A stretch of 6,614 nt of DNA, taken from the NCBI GenBank assembly GCA_001871755.1, contig MNXL01000400.1:893-7506 (forward strand), given 5' to 3'. This DNA is from Anaerolineae bacterium CG2_30_64_16. GTDB lineage: Bacteria > Chloroflexota > Anaerolineae > CG2-30-64-16. The notes beneath the pieces were generated by a model. The model was not told where the DNA came from. It saw only the letters and a program-made list of their open reading frames with translations, and ran no database searches. Positions 1 to 4,985 of the stretch are shown piece by piece; position 1 is the stretch's first letter; each line of letters begins with the position of its first letter. Both the position numbers and the translations under genes were made by a program.

Positions 1-38
1 GAGACCGGCCACAGCTCCTTCAAATCCTTCGGAGACAC
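1..38 (-). CDS. Possible 5' end of a downstream gene, cut by the window edge
   Basis: Reading leftward from a GTG at 38-36, with an adjacent in-frame TTG at 41-39, there is an open frame encoding SPKDLKELWPV that continues off the window. The residues look like ordinary protein, and it would begin 10 nt after the stop of the 292-residue gene. The ribosome-binding site is weak and only about 12 codons are visible, so neither product nor reality can be established. The other two frames are not better supported. Confidence 0.22.
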   Translation of the reverse strand, partial: MSPKDLKELWPV

Positions 39-48
39 CAACCCCGCA

Positions 49-927
49 TCACCACGGCACATTAGGGCAAGTATCGACCCCAGCATGCAGGCCCAGCCGC
101 TTGACCATCCGTACGCGATCCCAATCCCGGCCCATCACGCCATCATGGATCGCCCAGGCCCGGCCACGCACGGTGTCGGCCAGGGCGGGCGCGCGAAACG
201 GAGTGGCGCCGTCCAGTCTGGCGCGCAACTCGCCACCCGGCGCGAAACCGCGGCCAATCTCTTCCATCCGGGCCTGACCGTAGATGTAGCTGAACCCCAG
301 GCGCTCGAACAGCACGGCCGTGTGATAGTAGAGGGGCTGCACGAAGTACTGACGCTGGTTGAGGCACGCCATGAAGGACTCGAGGTGCGCCGCCATCCGG
401 TCCAAGGTACCCAGGCCTCGACGCACCTGGCCCGGCGCCAGCCCCGCGCGCAGGGCCGCCTCCTCTGCCGCCAGATTGCGCCGCAATATGCCCCGCAAGG
501 TGGGGGTGCCATCCGGCGTCACATCGATGTCAAAGCGGGGCGACTGGGGATCTTGAATTGCCACCCACAGCACCTCAAGTTGGTTGAAGGGCGTGTCGGC
601 CAGCTCCATTTCCACCAGCGCGTCGACTGCGTCCGCGGCATGGTACAGCTCCAGCCGGATGCTGTTGGCGCCTTCACCGGGGATCGCCCGCAGCGCCGGC
701 CGCCCCTGAGCGTCGGTGAGGGTGATCGGATCGACCCCAAATCGCATCAGCGTGTTGACCGGAAGTAACACTCGGAAGAGCATGAGCTGCCAGCGCACAT
801 CCCACCCATTGACCGCCTGCAACGAAATCGGCTGCAACTGGTCCGGGGTCAAGTCGTGCACGGCCAGCCGATCACTCGCCACCGGAGTTGGCTTGCGCCA
901 GTGCGGGCCGACGATAGAAAACGACAT
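49..927 (-). CDS. Protein of unknown function, 292 residues
   Basis: I do not recognise this protein. It starts at ATG 927-925 behind a GAGGGG ribosome-binding sequence 4 nt away and ends in TGA. There is no signal peptide or membrane segment, so it is probably cytosolic. The N-terminal half (residues about 40-140) looks like alternating beta and helix segments with LEVLWVAIQDP at 117-127. A charged helical stretch follows (about 145-185), then an aromatic-rich block (194-217, YFVQPLYYHTAVLFERLGFSYIYG region), then a basic C-terminal part with a single late Cys (287). The VLFERLGF stretch faintly resembles the end of a GNAT acetyltransferase, but no acetyl-CoA loop is visible, so I do not call it that. 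It lies 42 nt behind the CysQ-like gene and probably shares its transcript. That it is a real gene is likely: it has a good start site, fits the operon spacing and has sensible composition. Confidence 0.8.
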   Translation of the reverse strand: MSFSIVGPHWRKPTPVASDRLAVHDLTPDQLQPISLQAVNGWDVRWQLMLFRVLLPVNTLMRFGVDPITLTDAQGRPALRAIPGEGANSIRLELYHAADAVDALVEMELADTPFNQLEVLWVAIQDPQSPRFDIDVTPDGTPTLRGILRRNLAAEEAALRAGLAPGQVRRGLGTLDRMAAHLESFMACLNQRQYFVQPLYYHTAVLFERLGFSYIYGQARMEEIGRGFAPGGELRARLDGATPFRAPALADTVRGRAWAIHDGVMGRDWDRVRMVKRLGLHAGVDTCPNVPW

Positions 928-969
928 GTCCCCTCAGTGACGGAGATCTGAACGCGCAAACCTTCCAGC

Positions 970-1878
970 TCAGAAGCCAAATTCCGGCTCTACCCCGGCA
1001 TCATCCAACACCTCAGCCACGATGTCAGATAGAGCCTGATGCTGGGCGGCGTTGCTGGTGAGAACGCCGAATCGCCGCGTCACGTCGCGTTGGTTATAGC
1101 GCAACGGCCGATTCCAACAGTCGGTCATGATCCCGCCGGCCTCGCGCACGATCACTTCCGGCGCGCAGGTGTCCCACTCTTTCGTCCCCGGATTCGGGTG
1201 GACGTAGAAATCGGCGTGGCCGCGGGCGATCAACCCAATCTTGAGGCCCACACTGCCAATGCTGCGCTCCCGCTGCAAGCCCATTCGGGCGATGATTGTA
1301 TCCACGAGTTGGGCGCGGTGCGAGCGGCTGACCACCAGGCGAAGTCGCTCCAGAGTAGTCTCTCGAGAGACGCGCAACGGGCGTCGCTCTCCGAACTCCT
1401 CCACAAATGCGCCGCCGCCGCGCGCCGCCGCGTACAGCACATCATCGATCGGCTGGTAAACCACGCCGACCACCGGCTCACCGTCGACCGCCAGTCCCAC
1501 CATGATGCAGAACTCGCCATTGTGTGCGATGAACTCCGCAGTGCCATCCAGCGGATCGACGATCCAGACTCGCCGTTTTGCGAGCCGCCCCAGGTCATCT
1601 TTGGATTCTTCGGCCAGCACGCCATCATCGGGAAAAGCCTGGGTGAGCTGCTTGACCAGGTACGCGTTCACGGCTCGGTCGGCCTCAGTCACCGGCTCCA
1701 TTTCATTGCCATGAGACAGTGTCAGCGCTGCGTCCTTCCACTTCACCGTGGGTGGCACGTCGTAGAAGGCCCTGACGATTGCGCCGGCCTGGCGCGCCAG
1801 ATCAATGGCAACCCGTAACTCGTGGCTGTAGTCCAGGTTGGTCCTGGCGGAGGTAGAAAGATCCTGGGAGACTGTCAC
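970..1878 (-). CDS. cysQ: CysQ-like 3'(2'),5'-bisphosphate nucleotidase / inositol monophosphatase family
   Basis: This is a Mg2+-dependent, Li+-sensitive-type sugar/nucleotide phosphatase of 302 residues. The family motifs are intact and in order: PVTEAD at 62-67, the metal-binding EE pair at 90-91, WIVDPLDGT at 105-113 with metal ligands Asp108 and Asp111, and GTKEWDTCAPEVIVREAGG at 231-249 with Asp236. The tail PLRYNQRDVTRRFGVLTSN resembles the CysQ end more than that of plain inositol monophosphatases, so hydrolysis of 3'-phosphoadenosine 5'-phosphate to AMP is the most likely reaction. Inositol- or histidinol-phosphate phosphatase activity remains possible. The start is GTG 1878-1876 with a weak purine-rich stretch (GGAAAGAG) upstream. 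No sulfate-assimilation gene is nearby, so context does not settle the substrate. It sits 39 nt behind the SDR gene and 42 nt ahead of the unknown gene. Confidence 0.88.
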   Translation of the reverse strand: MTVSQDLSTSARTNLDYSHELRVAIDLARQAGAIVRAFYDVPPTVKWKDAALTLSHGNEMEPVTEADRAVNAYLVKQLTQAFPDDGVLAEESKDDLGRLAKRRVWIVDPLDGTAEFIAHNGEFCIMVGLAVDGEPVVGVVYQPIDDVLYAAARGGGAFVEEFGERRPLRVSRETTLERLRLVVSRSHRAQLVDTIIARMGLQRERSIGSVGLKIGLIARGHADFYVHPNPGTKEWDTCAPEVIVREAGGIMTDCWNRPLRYNQRDVTRRFGVLTSNAAQHQALSDIVAEVLDDAGVEPEFGF

Positions 1879-1917
1879 TTGTGCGCTCTTTCCGTCACTG
1901 ATGGGTGGATTCTGCTG

Positions 1918-2709
1918 TCAGAAGGGGGATTGGACCGCGCCGCCGTCGATCTGGATCGCCGTCCCCGTCACGAAGCTGGCGCGCTCGGAGGCCAGAAAAG
2001 CCACCACAGCGGCAAGCTCCTCGGGGCGCGCCATTCGTCGAAGCGGGATGCCCGAGACGATCTCGGCCTCCACCGCATCGACCGAGATGCCCCGCTTGGC
2101 CGCCTGGGCGGTCAGAAGCTGCTCAACCCGGTCGGTGCGGGTCCAGCCTGGCAGTACCGCGTTGGCCAGGATGTTGTAGGGCGCCAGCTCGATGGAAAGG
2201 CTCTTGATCAGGCCGACCACAGCCATCCGAATGGAATTACTCAACATAAGATTGCGGAGCGGCTGCTTCACCGACATGGAGGCGATTGCCACGATCCGAC
2301 CACCACCCGCCGCCTGCATGTGGGGCACGGCCGCGTAGCACAAGTTCACGACGCTCATCAGCGTCAGATCCACGCCGCGGCGCCAGGCAGCCTCGTCCAG
2401 ATCCAGGAAGTCACCGGGTGGGGGGCCGCCTGCGTTCGTCACGAGGATGTCCAGCCGGCCATAGTGCGCGGCCGTCTGTTCAACGAAGTTGCGGACATCG
2501 TCCGCCGCGGTAAGGTCGGCGACGACCGGCAGGGCCGCACTGCCAGTCTCAGCACGGATCGCCTCGGCCGCGACCAATAGTGGCTCTGAATGGCGGCCGC
2601 AGATCGCCACTCGAGCGCCCTCGGCCGCCAGGGTTTTCGCCACGGCCAGCCCCAGGCCCTGGCTGGCGGCGGCAACCGCGGCAACCTTGTCCCTCAGTCC
2701 CAAATCCAT
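1918..2709 (-). CDS. SDR-family protein with substituted catalytic Tyr/Lys
   Basis: A 263-residue protein with the full length and fold pattern of a classical short-chain dehydrogenase/reductase (FabG-like). Visible elements are the nucleotide-binding turn AAASQGLG at 13-20, a beta strand ending VAICGR at 34-39, TNAGG at 91-95, the strand IVAIAS with catalytic-position Ser144, LPGWTRTD at 186-193, and the C-terminal VTGTAIQIDGG at 247-257. Two deviations stand out. The usual TGxxxGxG begins with Ala-Ala instead of Thr-Gly, and the YxxxK position (157-161) reads SNSIR, so Tyr becomes Ser157 and Lys becomes Arg161. Similar LSNxxR variants exist among proteins annotated as 3-oxoacyl-ACP reductases, as far as I recall, so this is probably a subfamily and not decay. 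The substrate is unknown. The start is ATG 2709-2707 with GGAGGTG 5 nt upstream. It is the first gene of the left operon. Confidence 0.9.
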   Translation of the reverse strand: MDLGLRDKVAAVAAASQGLGLAVAKTLAAEGARVAICGRHSEPLLVAAEAIRAETGSAALPVVADLTAADDVRNFVEQTAAHYGRLDILVTNAGGPPPGDFLDLDEAAWRRGVDLTLMSVVNLCYAAVPHMQAAGGGRIVAIASMSVKQPLRNLMLSNSIRMAVVGLIKSLSIELAPYNILANAVLPGWTRTDRVEQLLTAQAAKRGISVDAVEAEIVSGIPLRRMARPEELAAVVAFLASERASFVTGTAIQIDGGAVQSPF

Positions 2710-2714
2710 GATTC

Positions 2715-2721
2715 CACCTCC
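2715..2721 (-). promoter_or_regulatory. Strong ribosome-binding site of the SDR gene
   Basis: On the minus strand GGAGGTG precedes the ATG at 2709-2707 by 5 nt. It fixes the start of the SDR gene; no competing start with a comparable site is seen. Confidence 0.8.
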
Positions 2722-2777
2722 GGTCAGGAAGACATCGCACCCGCCGCGGACCGCTCAAGCCGATCCAGGCAGCCCAT

Positions 2778-2818
2778 CCGTGTGGGCGGCCCCGTGCGGG
2801 CGGCCCCGTGTGGGGGCC
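2778..2818 (-). repeat. Three 14-nt GC-rich tandem repeats in the predicted SDR leader
   Basis: Read on the plus strand the units are CCGTGTGGGCGGCC (2778-2791), CCGTGCGGGCGGCC (2792-2805) and CCGTGTGGGGGCC (2806-2818, one base shorter). A decayed fourth unit follows to about 2830. The last unit with its flank forms a perfect GGCCCC/GGGGCC hairpin with a 5-nt loop (2802-2818). The array lies between the predicted promoter and the SDR start codon, so it would be transcribed as part of the 5' leader. Confidence 0.75.
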
Positions 2819-2829
2819 TTACGGGCGGC

Positions 2830-2858
2830 ATCATAGCACATGAGTCAGCGAGATGCAA
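2830..2858 (-). promoter_or_regulatory. Predicted sigma-70-type promoter of the SDR-cysQ-unknown operon
   Basis: On the minus strand the -35 box TTGCAT (2858-2853) is followed by a 17-nt spacer and the -10 box TATGAT (2835-2830). TG one base before the -10 box makes it an extended -10 type, which compensates for a -35 box matching TTGACA at only three positions. Transcription would start near 2823, giving a leader of roughly 110 nt. It lies downstream of the tmRNA terminator, in the right place to drive the left operon. Confidence 0.55.
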
Positions 2859-2859
2859 C

Positions 2860-2892
2860 TGGCAACGAAACCCTGATGGCAGCAAAACCCTG
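2860..2892. repeat. Two 16-nt direct repeats just upstream of the SDR promoter
   Basis: TGGCAACGAAACCCTG (2860-2875) and TGGCAGCAAAACCCTG (2877-2892) differ at two positions and have a 17-nt period. The nearer copy ends one base from the -35 box of the predicted SDR promoter. Position and spacing suit activator binding sites, but no regulator is encoded in the window and this remains an inference. Confidence 0.5.
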
Positions 2893-2912
2893 CCGAAAAC
2901 AACTCTACAAAG

Positions 2913-2947
2913 CAGAAACCCGGCCTCTTTGCGAAACCGGGTTTCTG
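2913..2947 (-). terminator. Hairpin terminator of the tmRNA gene
   Basis: An 11-bp perfect stem (CAGAAACCCGG with CCGGGTTTCTG, 13-nt loop) begins 6 nt after the tmRNA 3' end. On the minus strand the descending arm ends GGGTTTCTG and runs into CTTTG, so the T-rich stretch is partly inside the stem and the free U-run is weak. No other terminator is visible between ssrA and the SDR promoter. As far as I recall, AAACCCGG/CCGGGTTT hairpins are frequent in Chloroflexota genomes, so it may also be a dispersed element. Confidence 0.65.
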
Positions 2948-3213
2948 TGAGAGTGGAGATGCCGGGAGTCGAACCCGGGTCCGAAACAAACGAACGTACG
3001 CATCTACAAGCTTAGCCGCTGATTCAGGTTTCGCCGAACGGTTCGGCAGTGACCACCGTCCACTAGTTCGACTAGCCGAGAGCCTTAGACCCGCTTATCG
3101 GCATCGACGGGCCGCACCTTACGGTTTCTGACAATGCGCCTCGATGCCGCCTGGCCCCATCGAGGGCACCGTGGTCACCCTGCGGCGACCAGTTTGTTCC
3201 CTATCCTACCTCG

Positions 3214-3279
3214 TTACGCGGCCAACGCCATGGCGTTGGTGCGGGCGAAGGGGAAGGTGAACGCTTTGCCTGTGTTGGC
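3214..3279 (-). other. tmRNA tag reading frame (21 residues plus TAA)
   Basis: The resume codon is GCC (3279-3277), preceded by ATAACT, which keeps the U-A at -5/-4 known to set the frame in E. coli tmRNA. The tag starts ANTGKAFTFPFARTN and ends AMALAA before TAA, about twice the length of the E. coli tag. The ALAA end is the classical signal for ClpXP-type and tail-specific proteases, and the starting AN is also typical. The final third overlaps a perfect palindrome (3222-3239). Confidence 0.92.
3222..3239. repeat. 18-bp perfect palindrome inside the tag frame
   Basis: CCAACGCCATGGCGTTGG is its own reverse complement. In tmRNA it can fold to a 7-bp stem with a CAUG loop covering the codons for TNAMAL, just before the stop codon. 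It may correspond to the helix (H5-like) that usually begins at the end of the tag, here extended into the coding part. Confidence 0.8.
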
Positions 3280-3378
3280 AGTTATGTTTTTGCCCCGGAT
3301 TTACGAGGGTGGAGCACCTCGGCTTGCAGCTTACGCCCTATTTGCCCCGTCGAAACCAGTCATCCCCAGAGCAGCCGC

Positions 3379-3407
3379 ACTATACCACATCCAGCCGCTT
3401 TTGACAA
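3379..3407 (-). promoter_or_regulatory. Sigma-70-type promoter of ssrA
   Basis: On the minus strand TTGTCA (3407-3402, five of six bases of the -35 consensus) and TATAGT (3384-3379, five of six of the -10 consensus) are separated by exactly 17 nt. The mature tmRNA 5' end is 11 nt past the -10 box, so transcription would start a few bases upstream and RNase P would trim the leader. The promoter sits entirely in the 47-nt gap between fbp and ssrA. Confidence 0.82.
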
Positions 3408-3414
3408 ACCGCGC

Positions 3415-4476
3415 TCATCCGTAGCGCTTGATGTAGGCCTCGGCCGTTTCCACCAGACAGCGGTTGCCCACAAAGAACGGGGTGCGCTGATGCAGGCTGG
3501 TCGGCACGATGTCCAGAATCGGCCCCTTGCCATCGGACGCGTACCCGCCGGCCTGTCCCGCAATATACGCCATCGGCGCACACTCGTAAAGCAGCCGCAG
3601 CTTGCCGTGAGGCTTGTCGGGGTCTTTGCTGTCGGCCGGATAGTAGAAGATGCCGCCAGCGAGCAGGTTGCGGTGAAAGTCTGCCACCAGCGATCCGACG
3701 TACCGCATGGAAAGACCGCCGTTGAATTCGCCCGTCTTGCCCTGGACATAGTCGGTGAACTGGCGCACCCCGGAACTCCAATAGCGCTCGTAACCCTGGT
3801 TCACGCTGTAGAAACGGGCGGGATCTGGGATGCGGATGTTGGGATGGGAAAGCAGGAACTCCCCCACACCGGGGTCCAGTGTGAAACCGTGCACGCCCTG
3901 GCCTGTGCTATAGACGAACACCGTGCTGTTGCCGTAGATCACGTAGCCCGCGGCCACCAGGCTGCGGCCTGGCTGCAGAAAATCCTCGATCTGGCCGGGG
4001 CCGGTCTTACTGATCCGCCGATAGATCCCGAAGATCGTGCCGATGCTGATGGTGTAGTCGGTGTTGGAGGAGCCATCCAGCGGATCGAACAGGAGCACGT
4101 ACGGGCCGGTCCGGTATCCCTCCGGGATGGGGATGATGTCGGCATTCTCCTCCGAAGCCATGCCCGCGAGGCGGCCGGTGGGAGAGTTGACCCGGATGAG
4201 GGTCTCGTTCGCCAACACATCCAGCCGCGCCACCTGTTCTCCCTGGACGTTCTCCAGGCCTGTCTTGCCGAGCACGTCGATCAGACCGGCACGCGTCGTC
4301 GCGTGCGCGATGATCTTGGCGGAAAGGGCGATATCGTAGAGCAGGCTAGTCAGCACCCCCGTGGCCTCGGGATGTGAACGCTGCTGATCCAGGATATGCG
4401 CCTCGATCGTGGTGACCTGGATGGGCGGAAATGCCTGGTATGACGCGTTTGCTATTCTGCTGGGTTGGGTAGACAT
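3415..4476 (-). CDS. fbp: Class I fructose-1,6-bisphosphatase
   Basis: This cytosolic enzyme of gluconeogenesis (and the Calvin cycle where present) hydrolyses fructose 1,6-bisphosphate to fructose 6-phosphate. The 353 residues are near the usual length. Class I signatures are complete: SEE at 108-110 and FDPLDGSSN at 130-138 (metal ligands), RYVGSLVADFHRN at 258-270 (substrate phosphate site), and GKLRLLYECAPMAYI at 291-305, the classic FBPase pattern. I choose ATG 4476-4474 because AAAGGAG lies 5 nt upstream. A longer frame begins at 4524 but would add 16 untypical residues overlapping smpB. It follows smpB by 29 nt and precedes the ssrA promoter. No terminator is seen behind it, so read-through into ssrA is possible. 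Confidence 0.96.
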   Translation of the reverse strand: MSTQPSRIANASYQAFPPIQVTTIEAHILDQQRSHPEATGVLTSLLYDIALSAKIIAHATTRAGLIDVLGKTGLENVQGEQVARLDVLANETLIRVNSPTGRLAGMASEENADIIPIPEGYRTGPYVLLFDPLDGSSNTDYTISIGTIFGIYRRISKTGPGQIEDFLQPGRSLVAAGYVIYGNSTVFVYSTGQGVHGFTLDPGVGEFLLSHPNIRIPDPARFYSVNQGYERYWSSGVRQFTDYVQGKTGEFNGGLSMRYVGSLVADFHRNLLAGGIFYYPADSKDPDKPHGKLRLLYECAPMAYIAGQAGGYASDGKGPILDIVPTSLHQRTPFFVGNRCLVETAEAYIKRYG

Positions 4477-4481
4477 GGTTT

Positions 4482-4488
4482 CTCCTTT
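4482..4488 (-). promoter_or_regulatory. Ribosome-binding site that sets the fbp start
   Basis: AAAGGAG on the minus strand, 5 nt before ATG 4476-4474. It lies between the smpB stop (4508-4506) and that ATG and decides against the upstream in-frame start at 4524. Confidence 0.85.
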
Positions 4489-4505
4489 GAAATCATTGTC
4501 TCGTG

Positions 4506-4985
4506 TTAGCGGTCCTGCGCCCAATCCTTGACAGCCCGCTGCAGCTCTCGATTCATGTCGCGTTCGGCGACCGCGTCGCGCTTGTCGTAGAGCCGCTTGC
4601 CTCGCACCAACGCGATCTCGATCTTGGCGCGGCCGTCCTTCAGATACATGCGCAGGGGTACGATGGTCCAGCCCCGCTCGGATACTTTGCTCTGCAGCTT
4701 CCGAATCTCCCGGCGATGCAGCAAGAGCTTGCGCTCCCGTCGCGGTTCGTGGTTCTCCCGGTTGCCGAAGTCATACGGCGAGATGTGGACGTTCAGCAAC
4801 CACGCCTCGCCCTGCCTGATCTGCACGAATCCGTCGCGCAGATTGACGCGCGCGGCCCGCACCGACTTGATCTCGGTGCCCGTGAGCGCGATCCCCGCCT
4901 CGAACGTGTCTACAACCTCGTAGTCGTGCAGGGCCTTGCGATTGGTAGCAACCTGCTTGACCTCGCCTTCACTTTGTCTCGCCAA
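4506..4985 (-). CDS. smpB: SsrA-binding protein SmpB
   Basis: SmpB binds the tRNA-like part of tmRNA and places it in the A site of stalled ribosomes. All landmarks are present in 159 residues: NRKALHDYEV at 15-24, LTGTEIKSVR at 34-43, GFVQIRQGEAWLLNVHISPY at 52-71, HEPRRERKLLLHRREI at 79-94, and GRAKIEIALVRGKRLYDKRD at 118-137. A basic C-terminal tail follows (to DWAQDR), the part that enters the mRNA channel. The start is TTG 4985-4983, 3 nt behind GGAGGAG. The normal N-terminal length before NRKA supports it, and no ATG or GTG lies nearby in frame. The first 17 nt overlap the end of the upstream protease gene, suggesting translational coupling. Its RNA partner ssrA is one gene downstream. 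Confidence 0.97.
   Translation of the reverse strand: MARQSEGEVKQVATNRKALHDYEVVDTFEAGIALTGTEIKSVRAARVNLRDGFVQIRQGEAWLLNVHISPYDFGNRENHEPRRERKLLLHRREIRKLQSKVSERGWTIVPLRMYLKDGRAKIEIALVRGKRLYDKRDAVAERDMNRELQRAVKDWAQDR

Larger units (their letters stand above)
2954..3367 (-). ncRNA. ssrA: Transfer-messenger RNA (tmRNA, 10Sa RNA)
   Basis: One-piece tmRNA of 414 nt that, with SmpB, rescues stalled ribosomes and adds a degradation tag. The 5' end is GGGGATGACTGGTTTCGACG (3367-3348). The 3' end carries the T-arm CCGGGTTCGACTCCCGG and CATCTCCA, and GGGGATG pairs with CATCTCC over seven pairs including the usual G-U. The genome continues CTC, so the CCA end is not encoded and must be added. The conserved PK1 region GCAAGCCGAGG...CCTCGTAAA and the 3' block CTAAGCTTGTAGATGC...TTTCGGACCC match the E. 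coli layout. Further stems downstream of the tag include an 8-bp CCTCGATG/CATCGAGG helix and a GGTCGCC/GGTGACC helix, both candidate pseudoknot arms. It has its own promoter 12 nt upstream and lies one gene away from smpB. Confidence 0.97.

Noticed and set aside
85..768. Plus-strand open frame (227 codons) opposite the unknown gene, an alternative for this region
   Set aside because: Low-complexity His/Gln/Arg-rich translation without a good ribosome-binding site. The minus-strand frame is longer, has a good start and fits the operon.
1358..1371. 14-bp palindrome GTCTCTCGAGAGAC inside the CysQ-like gene
   Set aside because: A palindrome this short in coding sequence is within chance for a window of this size, and nothing in the context supports a role.
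1039..1818. Long plus-strand open frame (259 codons) opposite the CysQ-like gene
   Set aside because: Shadow frame rich in His, Arg and Ala with no family features; the minus strand carries complete phosphatase motifs.
1822..2580. Plus-strand open frame (252 codons) opposite the SDR gene
   Set aside because: Composition is typical of an antisense shadow, and it would overlap two well-supported genes.
3134..3424. Plus-strand open frame of 96 codons across the tmRNA region
   Set aside because: The stretch is fully explained by the minus-strand ssrA gene and its promoter.
3490..4377. Long plus-strand open frame (295 codons) opposite fbp
   Set aside because: It is a mirror of the fbp codons in GC-rich DNA. 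It has no recognisable domain, and the minus-strand FBPase motifs are unambiguous.
4477..4524. Upstream extension of fbp to 4524
   Set aside because: It would add 16 untypical residues and overlap smpB, while the AAAGGAG site directly supports the ATG at 4476.
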